DNA of 64,000 bases, taken from positions 1 through 64,000 of the forward strand of contig URGL01000001.1 in NCBI GenBank assembly GCA_900547405.1, read 5' to 3'. Source of the stretch: an uncultured Eubacteriales bacterium (GTDB taxonomy: Bacteria > Bacillota > Clostridia > Oscillospirales > Oscillospiraceae). Positions within the stretch are counted from its first letter, which is position 1. Every line of letters begins with the position of its first letter. This document shows, in pieces, positions 9,328 through 17,621 of this stretch. The notes under the pieces were generated by a model. It was not told where the DNA came from, did no database searches, and was given only the letters and a program-made list of their open reading frames with translations. Both the position numbers and the translations under genes were made by a program.

Positions 9328-9588
9328 ATGTATAGCAAGGAAGTTGTTGTCCGCTGCGAGTCCGGTCTGCACAATAAGCAGGCTACATATTTTGTGCAGA
9401 AGGCCAACGAGTACGAGAGCAGCATCTGGCTGGAGTCCGGCAATCGGAAGATGAACGCCAAGAGCCTGCTGGGCATTATGTCCCTGGGTATCGTCTCCGG
9501 TTCCACGGTGACCCTCAGTGCCGTTGGTTCCGACGAAGAGACTGCGGTGGCCGCACTGGAAGCCCTGCTCCAGCGGGACGTTTATTGA
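9328..9588 (+). CDS. HPr-family phosphocarrier protein
   Basis: The 86-residue protein has the HPr fold. The active-site His lies in SGLHNKQAT (residue 15), and the regulatory Ser lies in MNAKSLLGIMSLG, equivalent to Ser46, the target of HPr kinase. The residues after the His are Asn-Lys-Gln instead of the usual Ala-Arg-Pro, so the Arg that stabilises the phospho-His is replaced by Lys or lost. The start at ATG 9328 has AAAGGAG at a good distance; a GTG at 9319 overlaps the ribosome site. No EI or EII genes are adjacent. It could be an HPr or a Crh-like regulator. Confidence 0.85.
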   Translation: MYSKEVVVRCESGLHNKQATYFVQKANEYESSIWLESGNRKMNAKSLLGIMSLGIVSGSTVTLSAVGSDEETAVAALEALLQRDVY

Positions 9589-9605
9589 TTGCCTACAACA
9601 TCTGA

Positions 9606-9640
9606 CGCCTCTTTTTCAAAAAAGAGGCGGCGCTTCTTTA
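9606..9640 (+). terminator. Weak terminator or attenuator between the HPr-like gene and uvrC
   Basis: CGCCTCTTTTT (9606-9616) pairs perfectly with 9619-9629 in an 11-bp stem with a two-base gap, followed by GCGCTTCTTT. The U-run is interrupted, so it may give only partial termination before uvrC. Confidence 0.5.
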
Positions 9641-9650
9641 AGGAGCTATC

Positions 9651-11468
9651 ATGACATTTGATGAACTAAAGGAAAAAGCCCTATCCCTGCCCTATGCCCC
9701 AGGTGTTTATATTATGCGGGACAAGACGGACAAGGTCATCTATGTAGGAAAGGCAAAGAAACTAAAAAACCGGGTCAGCCAGTATTTTCAGGATACCGCC
9801 TCTCATACACCCAAAACCAAAATGATGGTCAGCAAAATTGACCATTTCGACACCATTGTGGCTGCCAGCGAGTTCGAGGCCCTGGTGCTGGAATGCTCCC
9901 TCATCAAGCGCTACATGCCCAAATACAACATCCTTTTGAAGGATGACAAGGGCTACCCTTATCTGCGGCTGAATATGAAAGACATTTATCCCACCATGAC
10001 CATCGTCAGCAAAATCGCGGATGACGGAGCCGAGTACTTTGGTCCCTACGGAACCCGTGGGGTGACCCACGGGCTCATGGAGGCGATCCTGCTGACCATG
10101 AAGCTCCCACGGTGCTCCAGGCAATTTCCCCGAGATGTGGGGAAAGACCGGCCCTGCCTCAACTATCATATGAACCAGTGCGAGGGCTGGTGCCAGGAAA
10201 ACCGCAGCACCATCGACTACCGGCTCCGTATGGAGCAAGTCCGGCAGCTGCTAAAGGGAAATTATAAATCCGTGGCGGAGGGCATCCGCACCGAAATGCT
10301 GGCCGCAGCAGAAAATCTGGACTTTGAGGTTGCCGCCGCTCTGCGGGACCGGCTGAGTGCCGTAGAATCATTGGGACAGAAGCAGCTGGTCACTGCCGGA
10401 AGTTTGGCGGATACGGATGTCGTAGGTTACAGCGAAACAGAGGCCAAGGCTTGCTTTGCCGTGCTTCACTTCAGCGGCGGCAACCTGCTGGATAAGGATT
10501 ACGAGGTCTTCCCAAAGCCGGAGGATCGGCAGGAAGCCGTATCCAGCCTCATGAAGCAGTATTATCTGTCCCGGGGACTGGCCCCTAAAATCGTGCTGCT
10601 GCCCTTTGAGTTGGAGGACAGCGAGCTCTTTTCTCAACTCATGGAGCAGCAATACGGCCGCCGGAGCAAAATTCGCATTCCTCAAAAGGGTGACAATATG
10701 CGCCTGGTGGAGCTGGCCAACAAAAACGCCTTTGAGGAGGCCCAGCGACTGACCCAGAAAGACGAGCGGATCAACGCTACCTTGGTGACCCTAGGGAAGA
10801 TGCTGGCCATTCCCACTCCCTCCCGAATGGAATCCTATGATATTTCCAACATCTCCGGTACGGACATTGTGGCCAGTATGGTGGTCTTCCAGGACGGCAA
10901 GCCCAAAAAGAGCGAGTATAAGCGCTTCAAGATCCAGGACTTGCCCGGGCAGGACGACTACGCCTCCATGCACCAGGTTCTTTTCCGGCGACTGACTCAC
11001 TACAAGGCAGGGGACAAGGGCTTCAGTAATGCCCCGGACCTTCTGCTTATTGATGGCGGCGTAAACCACGCCAATGTGGCTGTGGGCGTCCTGAGGGAGT
11101 TGGGGCTGTCTTTTCCGGTATTCGGCATGGTGAAAGACGACCGTCACCGGACTCGGGCCCTGGTGACTCCTGATGGCCAGGAAATTCGGATCGATAATAA
11201 TCAGGCCATCTTTTCTCTGATCGGAAATATCCAGGAGGAAACGCATCGCTTTGCCATCACCTACCACCGTCAGCTGCGCAGCAAGCGCCTGCGGTACTCG
11301 GAATTGGATGGCATTCCGGGGGTGGGACCCAAGCGGAAGCAGGAGCTGCTGAAGAAGTATGGCTCTCTGACAGCGATTGCCCAGGCCTCTCTGCCGGAGC
11401 TGGAGCGGATGCTTCCGAAGGATGCTGCCGGGGCTGTCTACCGGCATTTTCGGGAAAAAGAAGAATAA
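9651..11468 (+). CDS. uvrC: UvrABC system protein C
   Basis: A full-length 605-residue UvrC. The N-terminal GIY-YIG nuclease (PGVYIMRDKTDKVIYVGKAK) makes the 3' cut. A UVR motif for UvrB contact lies near residues 200-235, then the RNase-H-like nuclease (with LLLIDGGVNH) that makes the 5' cut, and the C-terminal helix-hairpin-helix (DGIPGVGPKRKQELL) that binds DNA. It acts in nucleotide excision repair. An AAGGAGCTATC ribosome site precedes the ATG. Confidence 0.97.
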   Translation: MTFDELKEKALSLPYAPGVYIMRDKTDKVIYVGKAKKLKNRVSQYFQDTASHTPKTKMMVSKIDHFDTIVAASEFEALVLECSLIKRYMPKYNILLKDDKGYPYLRLNMKDIYPTMTIVSKIADDGAEYFGPYGTRGVTHGLMEAILLTMKLPRCSRQFPRDVGKDRPCLNYHMNQCEGWCQENRSTIDYRLRMEQVRQLLKGNYKSVAEGIRTEMLAAAENLDFEVAAALRDRLSAVESLGQKQLVTAGSLADTDVVGYSETEAKACFAVLHFSGGNLLDKDYEVFPKPEDRQEAVSSLMKQYYLSRGLAPKIVLLPFELEDSELFSQLMEQQYGRRSKIRIPQKGDNMRLVELANKNAFEEAQRLTQKDERINATLVTLGKMLAIPTPSRMESYDISNISGTDIVASMVVFQDGKPKKSEYKRFKIQDLPGQDDYASMHQVLFRRLTHYKAGDKGFSNAPDLLLIDGGVNHANVAVGVLRELGLSFPVFGMVKDDRHRTRALVTPDGQEIRIDNNQAIFSLIGNIQEETHRFAITYHRQLRSKRLRYSELDGIPGVGPKRKQELLKKYGSLTAIAQASLPELERMLPKDAAGAVYRHFREKEE

Positions 11469-11504
11469 AATCCATCATTCAGGAAAGAATTGGGAGAAAA
11501 GCTT

Positions 11505-12065
11505 ATGCGAGTTATTACAGGAAAAGCCCGGGGCATTCAACTGAAAACACCGCATGGAATGTTGACCAGACCCACGGCGGACCGGGTCAAGGAGGCACTG
11601 TTCAGCATTATCCGCCTGGATATAGCAGGAGCCAATGTGCTGGACCTTTTCGGAGGCACCGGTCAGCTTGGCATTGAGGCCTTGAGCCAGGGAGCAAAGA
11701 AAGCCGTCTTTGTAGATGCCCGGGAGGAGGCCTGTGGACTTATCCGGGAGAACCTGAAAAAGACCCGGCTGGAAGATAATGCGTCTGTAATCCGCTGCGA
11801 CTACCTGGAATACTTGTCCCGGTGCCGGGAAACCTTCGATATCATCTTCTTGGACCCACCTTATGCGGAAGTTTTTTTGGAAAACGCTCTGAATCGAATA
11901 ACAGAAATTGACATTTTGCGTTCGGGTGGTATAATAGTCACGGAACGGCCCTTGGAAAAGGAGCTAAGTCAGGTTTTTCACGGCTACAGCCGCTCCAAAG
12001 ATTATAAATACGGGAAAACGCTTCTGACGATTTATCGCAAAGAGGAAGCGCAGGGGCAAATATGA
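11505..12065 (+). CDS. rsmD: 16S rRNA (guanine(966)-N(2))-methyltransferase RsmD
   Basis: The 186-residue SAM-dependent methyltransferase has the SAM loop DLFGGTGQLGIEAL (47-60) and catalytic DPPY at 117-120. RsmD methylates G966 of 16S rRNA in the assembled small subunit. ATG 11505 was preferred over an upstream TTG because the family starts with MRVI(T/S)G. The stop overlaps the coaD start by four bases. The rsmD-coaD pair is a common, conserved arrangement. Confidence 0.93.
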   Translation: MRVITGKARGIQLKTPHGMLTRPTADRVKEALFSIIRLDIAGANVLDLFGGTGQLGIEALSQGAKKAVFVDAREEACGLIRENLKKTRLEDNASVIRCDYLEYLSRCRETFDIIFLDPPYAEVFLENALNRITEIDILRSGGIIVTERPLEKELSQVFHGYSRSKDYKYGKTLLTIYRKEEAQGQI

Positions 12066-12550
12066 AAACAGCGATTTATCCGGGTTCCTTCGACCCAGTC
12101 ACCAGCGGCCATCTGGATATCATCCGCCGGGCCGCCAATATCTTTGACCGGCTGATCGTATGCGTTATGGTCAACGCCGGAAAGCACCCCATGTTCTCTT
12201 TGGAGGAGCGGGTAGATCTGATTCGCCGGGTGACCCGGGATCTGCCCAACGTAGAGGTAGACGGGTCCAGTGAGCTCCTGGCAGAGTATGCCCGCCGCAG
12301 GGGTTCCTGCGTGGTGGTAAAAGGGTTACGGGCCGGTTCTGACTTTGAAAATGAGTTCCAGATGGCCCTCATCAACCGGAAAATCTATCCGGAGTTGGAT
12401 ACCATGTTTTTGACCGCCAGCAGCCAGTATATGTTCCTGAGTTCCAGCATCGTCAAGGAGCTTGGCAGCTACGATGCGGATCTGCGGGACTTTATTCCGG
12501 AAGCGATCATTCCGGATTTTCGACGCCGGCTGGAAGAGCGGAAGAAGTAA
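12062..12550 (+). CDS. coaD: Phosphopantetheine adenylyltransferase
   Basis: The 162-residue enzyme catalyses the penultimate step of coenzyme A synthesis (4'-phosphopantetheine + ATP to dephospho-CoA). It shows the nucleotidyltransferase motif GSFDPVTSGHLDII (8-21, with the T/HxGH box) and the second motif YMFLSSSIVKEL near the end. It is translationally coupled to rsmD by an ATGA overlap. A type III pantothenate kinase gene (coaX) for the first step of the same pathway occurs far downstream in this window. Confidence 0.96.
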   Translation: MKTAIYPGSFDPVTSGHLDIIRRAANIFDRLIVCVMVNAGKHPMFSLEERVDLIRRVTRDLPNVEVDGSSELLAEYARRRGSCVVVKGLRAGSDFENEFQMALINRKIYPELDTMFLTASSQYMFLSSSIVKELGSYDADLRDFIPEAIIPDFRRRLEERKK

Positions 12551-12575
12551 AACGAATGAACTTAGGAGGATCACT

Positions 12576-13091
12576 ATGAGCAGCAGTAATATTGAGGATA
12601 TCATCGGCTCTCTTTATGATATGGTTCAGGATGCCCGTACCATGCCTTTAGCGGCCGATAAATGTATCCTGGAGCGGGATCGGGTGCTGGATATGCTGGA
12701 CGAGATCATTGCCCAGATGCCCGGAGAACTGAAGCAGTCTCGGACGATTGTAGAATCCCGGAACGAACTCATCAACCAGGCACGGCGGGAGGCCGAGGGG
12801 ATTCTACGCCAGGCCCAGGAGCAGGCCCAGCAGCTGACCACCAAGGAGGCCGTTTACGAGGAGGCTAAGAAGCGCAGCGAGGAGCTGATCGCGCAGACCC
12901 AGAATCGCATCAACCAGCTCCGCAAAGCAGGCAACGATTATATGGACGATGCCCTGAAGGAGACCGAGGAGACCATTGCCAAGGCCCTTAGCGAGGTCCG
13001 TGATACCCGGATGAAGTTCCGTACCGTCACGGAAGCCCAGGGGCAACAGCAGCCTAAGAAGACCACGCCCAACGTGGACGTAGAGATGTGA
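12576..13091 (+). CDS. Coiled-coil protein, unknown function (DivIVA / ATP-synthase-b-like helix)
   Basis: A 171-residue acidic, soluble protein with GGAGGATCACT before the ATG. The first ~45 residues look globular (IEDIIGSLYDMVQDARTMPLAADKC). Residues about 60-145 are one long charged helix rich in Glu, Gln, Arg and Ala, with QARREAEGILRQAQEQAQQL typical of DivIVA or F-ATPase b helices. From memory this gene often follows coaD in Clostridia. A role in cell organisation is only a guess. Confidence 0.7.
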   Translation: MSSSNIEDIIGSLYDMVQDARTMPLAADKCILERDRVLDMLDEIIAQMPGELKQSRTIVESRNELINQARREAEGILRQAQEQAQQLTTKEAVYEEAKKRSEELIAQTQNRINQLRKAGNDYMDDALKETEETIAKALSEVRDTRMKFRTVTEAQGQQQPKKTTPNVDVEM

Positions 13092-13106
13092 TTTGAGCGT
13101 CCCTTT

Positions 13107-13145
13107 CCCTGGACAGCCAATGTGCTGTCCAGGGTTCTTTTTTTC
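13107..13145 (+). terminator. Rho-independent terminator
   Basis: CCCTGGACAGC (13107-13117) pairs perfectly with 13124-13134, followed by TTCTTTTTTTTC. It ends the rsmD-coaD-coiled-coil unit. Confidence 0.93.
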
Positions 13146-13190
13146 TTTCCAGGCAATAGACTAGAGCAGCAGGAAAGGGGAGAGGGGAAT

Positions 13191-13619
13191 ATGGGGATCC
13201 ATCAAAAGGTCACAGGGCGCTCGTCCAGTCTGGGCAGCGGCATTGCCGCCGGAGTCGCTGTCGCTCTGGCATTGACACTGCTGCTTGGGGCATTGCTGGC
13301 TTTTTTCATCAGCAGGGAAGTCGTGCAGCAGGAAAATCTAGGATACGGTGTCATGGTTATTCTATTTCTTGCTGCCGCACTGGGATGCCGACTGGCGTAC
13401 AGAAAAATCAAGCATCGGCGGTTGTTGGTATTTTTTCTGACTGCTCTTGGCTATCTCGTCAGTCTGACAGCCATCACTGCCTTGTTTTTCGGAGGACGGT
13501 TTGAAGGGATTTTCCCTACGGCAATGCTGATAATTGGCAGCAGCGGCATGGCTTTTCTGTTCCCCGGGCGTAGAAATGACGCAGGGAAACACAGAAAAAT
13601 TTCCAAGCAATTTCGTTAA
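13191..13619 (+). CDS. TIGR04086-type membrane protein
   Basis: A 142-residue protein with four predicted membrane helices (about 22-44, 52-70, 80-100 and 108-127), separated by a short basic loop (YRKIKHRR). The spacing and glycine-rich first helix (GSGIAAGVAVALALTLLLGALLAFF) fit the TIGR04086 family of Clostridia. Expression has been suggested to be sporulation-linked in some species; the function is unknown. The start was taken at ATG 13191 behind GGGGAGAGGGG. Confidence 0.75.
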   Translation: MGIHQKVTGRSSSLGSGIAAGVAVALALTLLLGALLAFFISREVVQQENLGYGVMVILFLAAALGCRLAYRKIKHRRLLVFFLTALGYLVSLTAITALFFGGRFEGIFPTAMLIIGSSGMAFLFPGRRNDAGKHRKISKQFR

Positions 13620-13631
13620 ATTGCACAAAAA

Positions 13632-13666
13632 CCGCATGTAGGTAACTTTCAATTACCTACATGCGG
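13632..13666 (-). terminator. Strong hairpin with minus-strand U-tract, no matching gene
   Basis: A perfect 14-bp stem (13632-13645 with 13653-13666, seven-base loop). On the minus strand it is followed by TTTTTGTGCAA, the terminator arrangement; on the plus strand AAAATGC follows. No minus-strand gene lies to its right until pfkA, which has its own terminator. It may still serve as a 3'-protecting hairpin for the gene ending at 13619. Confidence 0.6.
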
Positions 13667-13846
13667 AAAATGCAAGAAAATATTCAATGTGACAAAACAG
13701 CGCATTTTTATGCTCTGCTGCCCCAAAACGCTGCAAAAAGGTTAAAAGTGCAAAAACGTTCGTTCGCTTATTTTGCGTATTAACATAACAACATTAACAT
13801 AAAAATTGTGAGAATTTACAAAAAAACTTATTTTGGCTAATAATAC

Positions 13847-13875
13847 TTGAATTTTTGCAAAAAACGGAGTATAGT
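13847..13875 (+). promoter_or_regulatory. Sigma-A type promoter upstream of xerD
   Basis: TTGAAT (13847-13852), a 17-base spacer, then TATAGT (13870-13875). The upstream 170 bases are AT-rich with A-tracts, like an UP element, and hold two copies of ATTAACATAA (13779-13788 and 13793-13802). The predicted start near 13882 gives a leader of about 315 bases before xerD. Confidence 0.7.
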
Positions 13876-13881
13876 ATGTCT

Positions 13882-14170
13882 GTATCAAAACGCCATAGGT
13901 GCATCTGCCTATTTCCTGTTTTTATCCCCTGTTGGGTGCCTTTGTAAGGCCGCGGTATTGCGGAGTTATTTGCCGCCGGAGCGTCTACAAGCGCTCCCGC
14001 TTCTCTTTTCCTGTTACATCAATGGGCTTCCGGTTACATCGGCAGTCCCCAGGGCCCTGTTGCTCAGCTTGTCCGCTGCTGTGCTGGTCTGCTATGTCAT
14101 CTACTGTTTGGTCATGCCCTTTGCGGCATTGCTAATAAAAGGCGGCTTCTGGTTCCAGAAGCCTCCGCAT
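13882..14170 (+). ncRNA. Candidate structured leader or small RNA before xerD
   Basis: About 290 bases follow a good promoter and contain no convincing gene; the possible frames lack ribosome sites and have unlikely composition. Several local hairpins are visible: ATAGG/CCTAT near 13896, GGAGCG/CGCTCC at 13978-13997, ATGCC/GGCAT at 14114-14129, and a nine-base-pair GGCTTCTGG/CCAGAAGCC at 14144-14163 followed by TCCGCATTTT. No known RNA family was recognised. It could be an independent small RNA ending at the last hairpin, or simply a long 5' leader. Confidence 0.35.
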
Positions 14171-14196
14171 TTTAAAAGGATAGGGTATTTCGGTAC

Positions 14197-15084
14197 ATGC
14201 TGGACATCATTCAGTCTTACGAGAACTATCTCGTAAAAGTAAAGCAGGCATCGGAGAATACCATCTCGTCGTATATGCGTGATATTCGGCAGTTTTCCGA
14301 ATGGATGCAAATGGGTGGTAATTCCGATATCGTCAATGCCACACAATTGAATATCCGCGACTACTTAAATCATCTGCAGTCCCAGGGAAAATCCGGAGCG
14401 ACTGCCTCTCGATCGCTGGCTAGCTTGAAGAATTTCTATGCTTTTGCAGTGTCTAGCGGTATTTTGAGGACTTCCCCGGTGACAGCAGAGATTCGCGTCC
14501 CTCGTGGAGCAAAAAAGCTACCTCAGGTTCTCACCGGTAAAGAGGTTGAGCTGCTGCTGGCCCAGCCCAATTGCATTGATCCCAAGGGCTACCGGGACAA
14601 AGCCATGCTTGAGGTGATGTATGCAACCGGCATGCGAGTGACAGAGCTCATCAGCCTGAATGTAGAGGACGTAAATCTGGAAATAGGTGTTGTCAAGTGC
14701 CACAGCGAGAAGAAGGCTCGGGTGATCCCTCTGTATCCCGCCGCTCAGAAGGCCCTTGGTGTTTACTTATCCGATGTGCGCGCTGCCATGATCTCTGATA
14801 TTTCCGAAAAGGCTCTCTTTGTCAACATCAGCGGCACGCGGATGAGCCGCCAGGGATTCTGGAAGATCCTCAAATATTACCAGGCCAAGGCCGGTATCGA
14901 AAAGGAGATTACTCCTCATACCCTGCGCCACAGCTTTGCGGTGCATTTGTTGGAGAACGGTGCGGACCTTGGGTCTTTGCAAGAGCTTATGGGCCACAGC
15001 GATATTTCTTCCACCCAGCTTTATGCCCACATGATCAATCAAAAGATCAAAAACGTATATCAAAAGTGTCATCCAAAGGCATAA
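14197..15084 (+). CDS. xerD: Site-specific tyrosine recombinase XerD
   Basis: The 295-residue recombinase has an N-terminal SAM-like core-binding domain (to about residue 100) and a complete catalytic set: Arg147 (ATGMRVTEL), His241/Arg244 (HTLRHSF), His267 (GHSDISSTQLYAH) and Tyr276. XerD resolves chromosome dimers at dif. A second, longer Xer-like recombinase lies at 22.4 kb. The usual XerD length and its single-gene setting near pfkA support the name, but XerC and XerD cannot be told apart with certainty by eye. Confidence 0.88.
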   Translation: MLDIIQSYENYLVKVKQASENTISSYMRDIRQFSEWMQMGGNSDIVNATQLNIRDYLNHLQSQGKSGATASRSLASLKNFYAFAVSSGILRTSPVTAEIRVPRGAKKLPQVLTGKEVELLLAQPNCIDPKGYRDKAMLEVMYATGMRVTELISLNVEDVNLEIGVVKCHSEKKARVIPLYPAAQKALGVYLSDVRAAMISDISEKALFVNISGTRMSRQGFWKILKYYQAKAGIEKEITPHTLRHSFAVHLLENGADLGSLQELMGHSDISSTQLYAHMINQKIKNVYQKCHPKA

Positions 15085-15125
15085 AAAAGAGCTTACGGAC
15101 TCAGGTTGCTCCGTAAGCTCTTTTT
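15084..15125. terminator. Bidirectional terminator between xerD and pfkA
   Basis: A 16-bp perfect inverted repeat, AAAAAGAGCTTACGGA (15084-15099) with 15110-15125, has T-runs at both outer ends. It serves the two convergent genes. Confidence 0.93.
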
Positions 15126-15134
15126 GTTTATGTA

Positions 15135-16106
15135 TCAGATGCCGGTCATCGCTGCCAGTACATCCACTTCCATCTGCTGGATGCTCTTGTGCATCGCCAG
15201 GCCCTCATCAATGTCCACATCGGAGAAGCTGCCCTCGTGGGTGCAGACGATCCGGTTGGTCTTACCCTGGAGCAGCAGTTCCACGGCGAGATAGCCCATC
15301 TTGGTGGCATTGACCCGGTCACGGCCAGAGGGGGACCCGCCACGCTGAATGTGACCCAGAACGGTGACCCGGGGATCCAGGTCGATGGCATCCTTGATCT
15401 GGGCGGCAATATCAATGGCTCTGCCGGCTCCCTCCGCCACTACGATCATATAGTGGGTAAAACCATTAAGCCTTGCCTGGCGGATCTTCTCGATCACGTC
15501 CTTCTCAAAATCAATAGGCTCTTCTGGGACCAGTACAGCGGTGGCACCGCAGGCCAGGCCTACATACATAGCCAGATAACCGGCGTTGCGGCCCATGACC
15601 TCCACAACTGAGCAGCGCTCATGGGATTGCATGGTGTCCCGAAGCTTATCGATACACTCAATGGCCGTGTTAGCAGCAGTGTCGAAGCCAATACAGTAGT
15701 TGGTGCAGCTGATATCGTTGTCAATGGTGCCGGGGATTCCAATGACATTGATCCCGTACTTGCTCAGAGCCAGAGCCCCCCGGAAGGTGCCGTCTCCGCC
15801 GATAGCGATAATGCTGTCCAGCCCCAGGAATTTGCAGGTGGAGACAGCCTTGCGCTGGCCCTCCTCGGTCATAAATTCCTTGCTTCTGGCAGTGTAGAGG
15901 ATGGTGCCGCCCCGATTGATGGTGTGTGCTACACTTTTTTCATCCAGCTTCACAACGTCGCCGGTAATGAGGCCATTCCAGCCTCTGCGGATACCGTAAC
16001 ACTCCAAGCCGTGATATAGGGCCGTCCGGACCACCGCCCGGACACAGGGATTCATACCAGGGGCGTCTCCGCCGCTGGTCAGTACGCCGATTCTTTTTAC
16101 AGCCAT
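15135..16106 (-). CDS. pfkA: ATP-dependent 6-phosphofructokinase
   Basis: The 323-residue enzyme has the bacterial type PfkA length. It shows the ATP-binding SGGDAPGMN (11-19) and GGDGTF (103-108), the catalytic PGTIDND (125-131), and the substrate site MGRNAGYLA. It phosphorylates fructose 6-phosphate in glycolysis. The Gly after GGD in GGDGTF indicates ATP rather than pyrophosphate as donor, by family rule. It is a single-gene unit, convergent with xerD. Confidence 0.96.
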   Translation of the reverse strand: MAVKRIGVLTSGGDAPGMNPCVRAVVRTALYHGLECYGIRRGWNGLITGDVVKLDEKSVAHTINRGGTILYTARSKEFMTEEGQRKAVSTCKFLGLDSIIAIGGDGTFRGALALSKYGINVIGIPGTIDNDISCTNYCIGFDTAANTAIECIDKLRDTMQSHERCSVVEVMGRNAGYLAMYVGLACGATAVLVPEEPIDFEKDVIEKIRQARLNGFTHYMIVVAEGAGRAIDIAAQIKDAIDLDPRVTVLGHIQRGGSPSGRDRVNATKMGYLAVELLLQGKTNRIVCTHEGSFSDVDIDEGLAMHKSIQQMEVDVLAAMTGI

Positions 16107-16256
16107 GATAAAGCCTCCTGTTTTTGAGGTGCCTCCCGAGAATGCAGGAGGCTGCCAGGGTTTCCCTAACTTCTTCCTATTCTAGCGAAAATCGATGGTA
16201 ATGTAAAGAGAAATTTCGTGAACACTTGTATTTTCGGACATAAAGAATAGATTGTC

Positions 16257-17621
16257 TTATTCCGCTTTCAGGGGCAGCCAAAGCAAGGTCCGTGCACCTG
16301 CTGCTTTGTCGTTTTCGAAGGCTACGCGCCCCCCGTGGGCCTCCACGATCTGCTCTACCACATGGAGTCCCAGTATATGAGGGGTATTTTCCGTGTTCTC
16401 AGACAGAGCGGACAGCACTGATTCCGGGTAGCCAACGCCGTCATCTGTTATGGCAAGGTGAATGGCATCGTCCTTGATTTCTGCCGCTATTCCGATATGG
16501 ACGAAGCCGGGATTGTGTCGGACGCTGTTGTTCAGTAAGTTCTCCAGAGCCCGCTCCAGCAGTGCCCTGTCCCCATAAAGCACCGCCTGTTCCGCCTCTG
16601 CCGTCTGCTCCAGGCTCACATCACACGCTTCCCCAAAGGGGCCGTCGCAAAATCGGGCGGCAAATTCCCGCAGCATAGGTCCCAATGTCAAAGGCTCCTT
16701 CCGCAGTGGGTGGGCATCGAATTGCAGCTTGCTGGTAAGATTCAGGTCCTCAATCAGGGATCGAATCCGCTGGACCTGGACGCAGATATCTCCAGCCTTC
16801 TGTTGGGTGCCGGTAGGGAGAGACGCGTCTCTCTGTATCTGTTCCGCCCAGCCCAAAATCAGTGCCAGAGGCGTCCGGACGTCATGGCTGACACCTGCGA
16901 TCCACTGGGTCCGGGTCTCGTCCCGCCGAGCAATAATGGCGTTCCTCCTCTGTAATTGTTCACTGGTCCGGTTCAGCTTTTCTGCCAATTCCCCCGTAAA
17001 ACCACGGCAGGGGAGAGTCACAGGCTGGCCCTGGGCCAGGGCATCCAGCCCAACCGCCACAGTCTCTAGCTGTCTGGCCCCCTTCCAACTCAGCAGAAAG
17101 CAAACCACCAGACCGATCAACAGCATGACACAAAGAGTCGGAATAAGGCTTTTGCTGAAATCCAGCAGCATCCCCGGAGAGGTATATAGATTGTACCGCC
17201 AAAGGCTGCCGCTGTCCAGGCCGATGACAAAGAGTCCATAGTCCTCCGTCCAGCAGAACACCGGGTAGCCATCCAGATACCAGCGGCTGAATCGTGCCAC
17301 ATCACTGGCTGTATACCGGTGATCCAGTTCTTCCGGCAAGTTGTAGTGCCAAATCGCCTGGCCGTCTTCATCCAGGACCATGGCCCAGGCGTAGCCGTTC
17401 ATCCAGTCTTCCGGTGTATGTTCCGGACCAAAGGCCAATCCCGCGTCGGAGCAGACCATGGCCTGCGCAATGGCACCGGAGTCGAATTCCCGCTGCATAT
17501 TCCGATTGCTCTCCCTCCAGCCAATCCAGACGATCAGGCCGATGGTAAAAGTAATCAGCATTGCAATGATTCCTGCTGCCGCCAGAACATAGCGGCGGAT
17601 GGGCCGAGAGAAGGTCTTCAT
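16257..17621 (-). CDS. Sensor histidine kinase next to a lantibiotic-immunity-type ABC locus
   Basis: The 454-residue membrane kinase has helices at about 12-35 and 157-178 flanking an external sensor domain, then a HAMP-like linker. The HisKA box (IAGVSHDVRTPLALILGW) has the phospho-accepting His246, and the HATPase domain has N, DDGVGYP and HILGLHVVEQIVEAHGG. It is intact and overlaps the response-regulator gene by four bases. That partner has lost its receiver domain, so this kinase probably has no functional cognate regulator in this genome. The divergent LanFEG-like transporter suggests an original role in sensing a lantibiotic or cell-wall antibiotic. Confidence 0.88.
   Translation of the reverse strand: MKTFSRPIRRYVLAAAGIIAMLITFTIGLIVWIGWRESNRNMQREFDSGAIAQAMVCSDAGLAFGPEHTPEDWMNGYAWAMVLDEDGQAIWHYNLPEELDHRYTASDVARFSRWYLDGYPVFCWTEDYGLFVIGLDSGSLWRYNLYTSPGMLLDFSKSLIPTLCVMLLIGLVVCFLLSWKGARQLETVAVGLDALAQGQPVTLPCRGFTGELAEKLNRTSEQLQRRNAIIARRDETRTQWIAGVSHDVRTPLALILGWAEQIQRDASLPTGTQQKAGDICVQVQRIRSLIEDLNLTSKLQFDAHPLRKEPLTLGPMLREFAARFCDGPFGEACDVSLEQTAEAEQAVLYGDRALLERALENLLNNSVRHNPGFVHIGIAAEIKDDAIHLAITDDGVGYPESVLSALSENTENTPHILGLHVVEQIVEAHGGRVAFENDKAAGARTLLWLPLKAE

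Noticed and set aside
13882..14170. The xerD leader as 6S RNA, tmRNA, RNase P or SRP RNA
   Set aside because: None of the conserved core sequences of these RNAs could be found, and the length does not fit 6S RNA well.
13847..14236. A 129-codon frame upstream of xerD as a membrane protein
   Set aside because: Its TTG start is the -35 box of the promoter, there is no ribosome site, and the end overlaps xerD in another frame.
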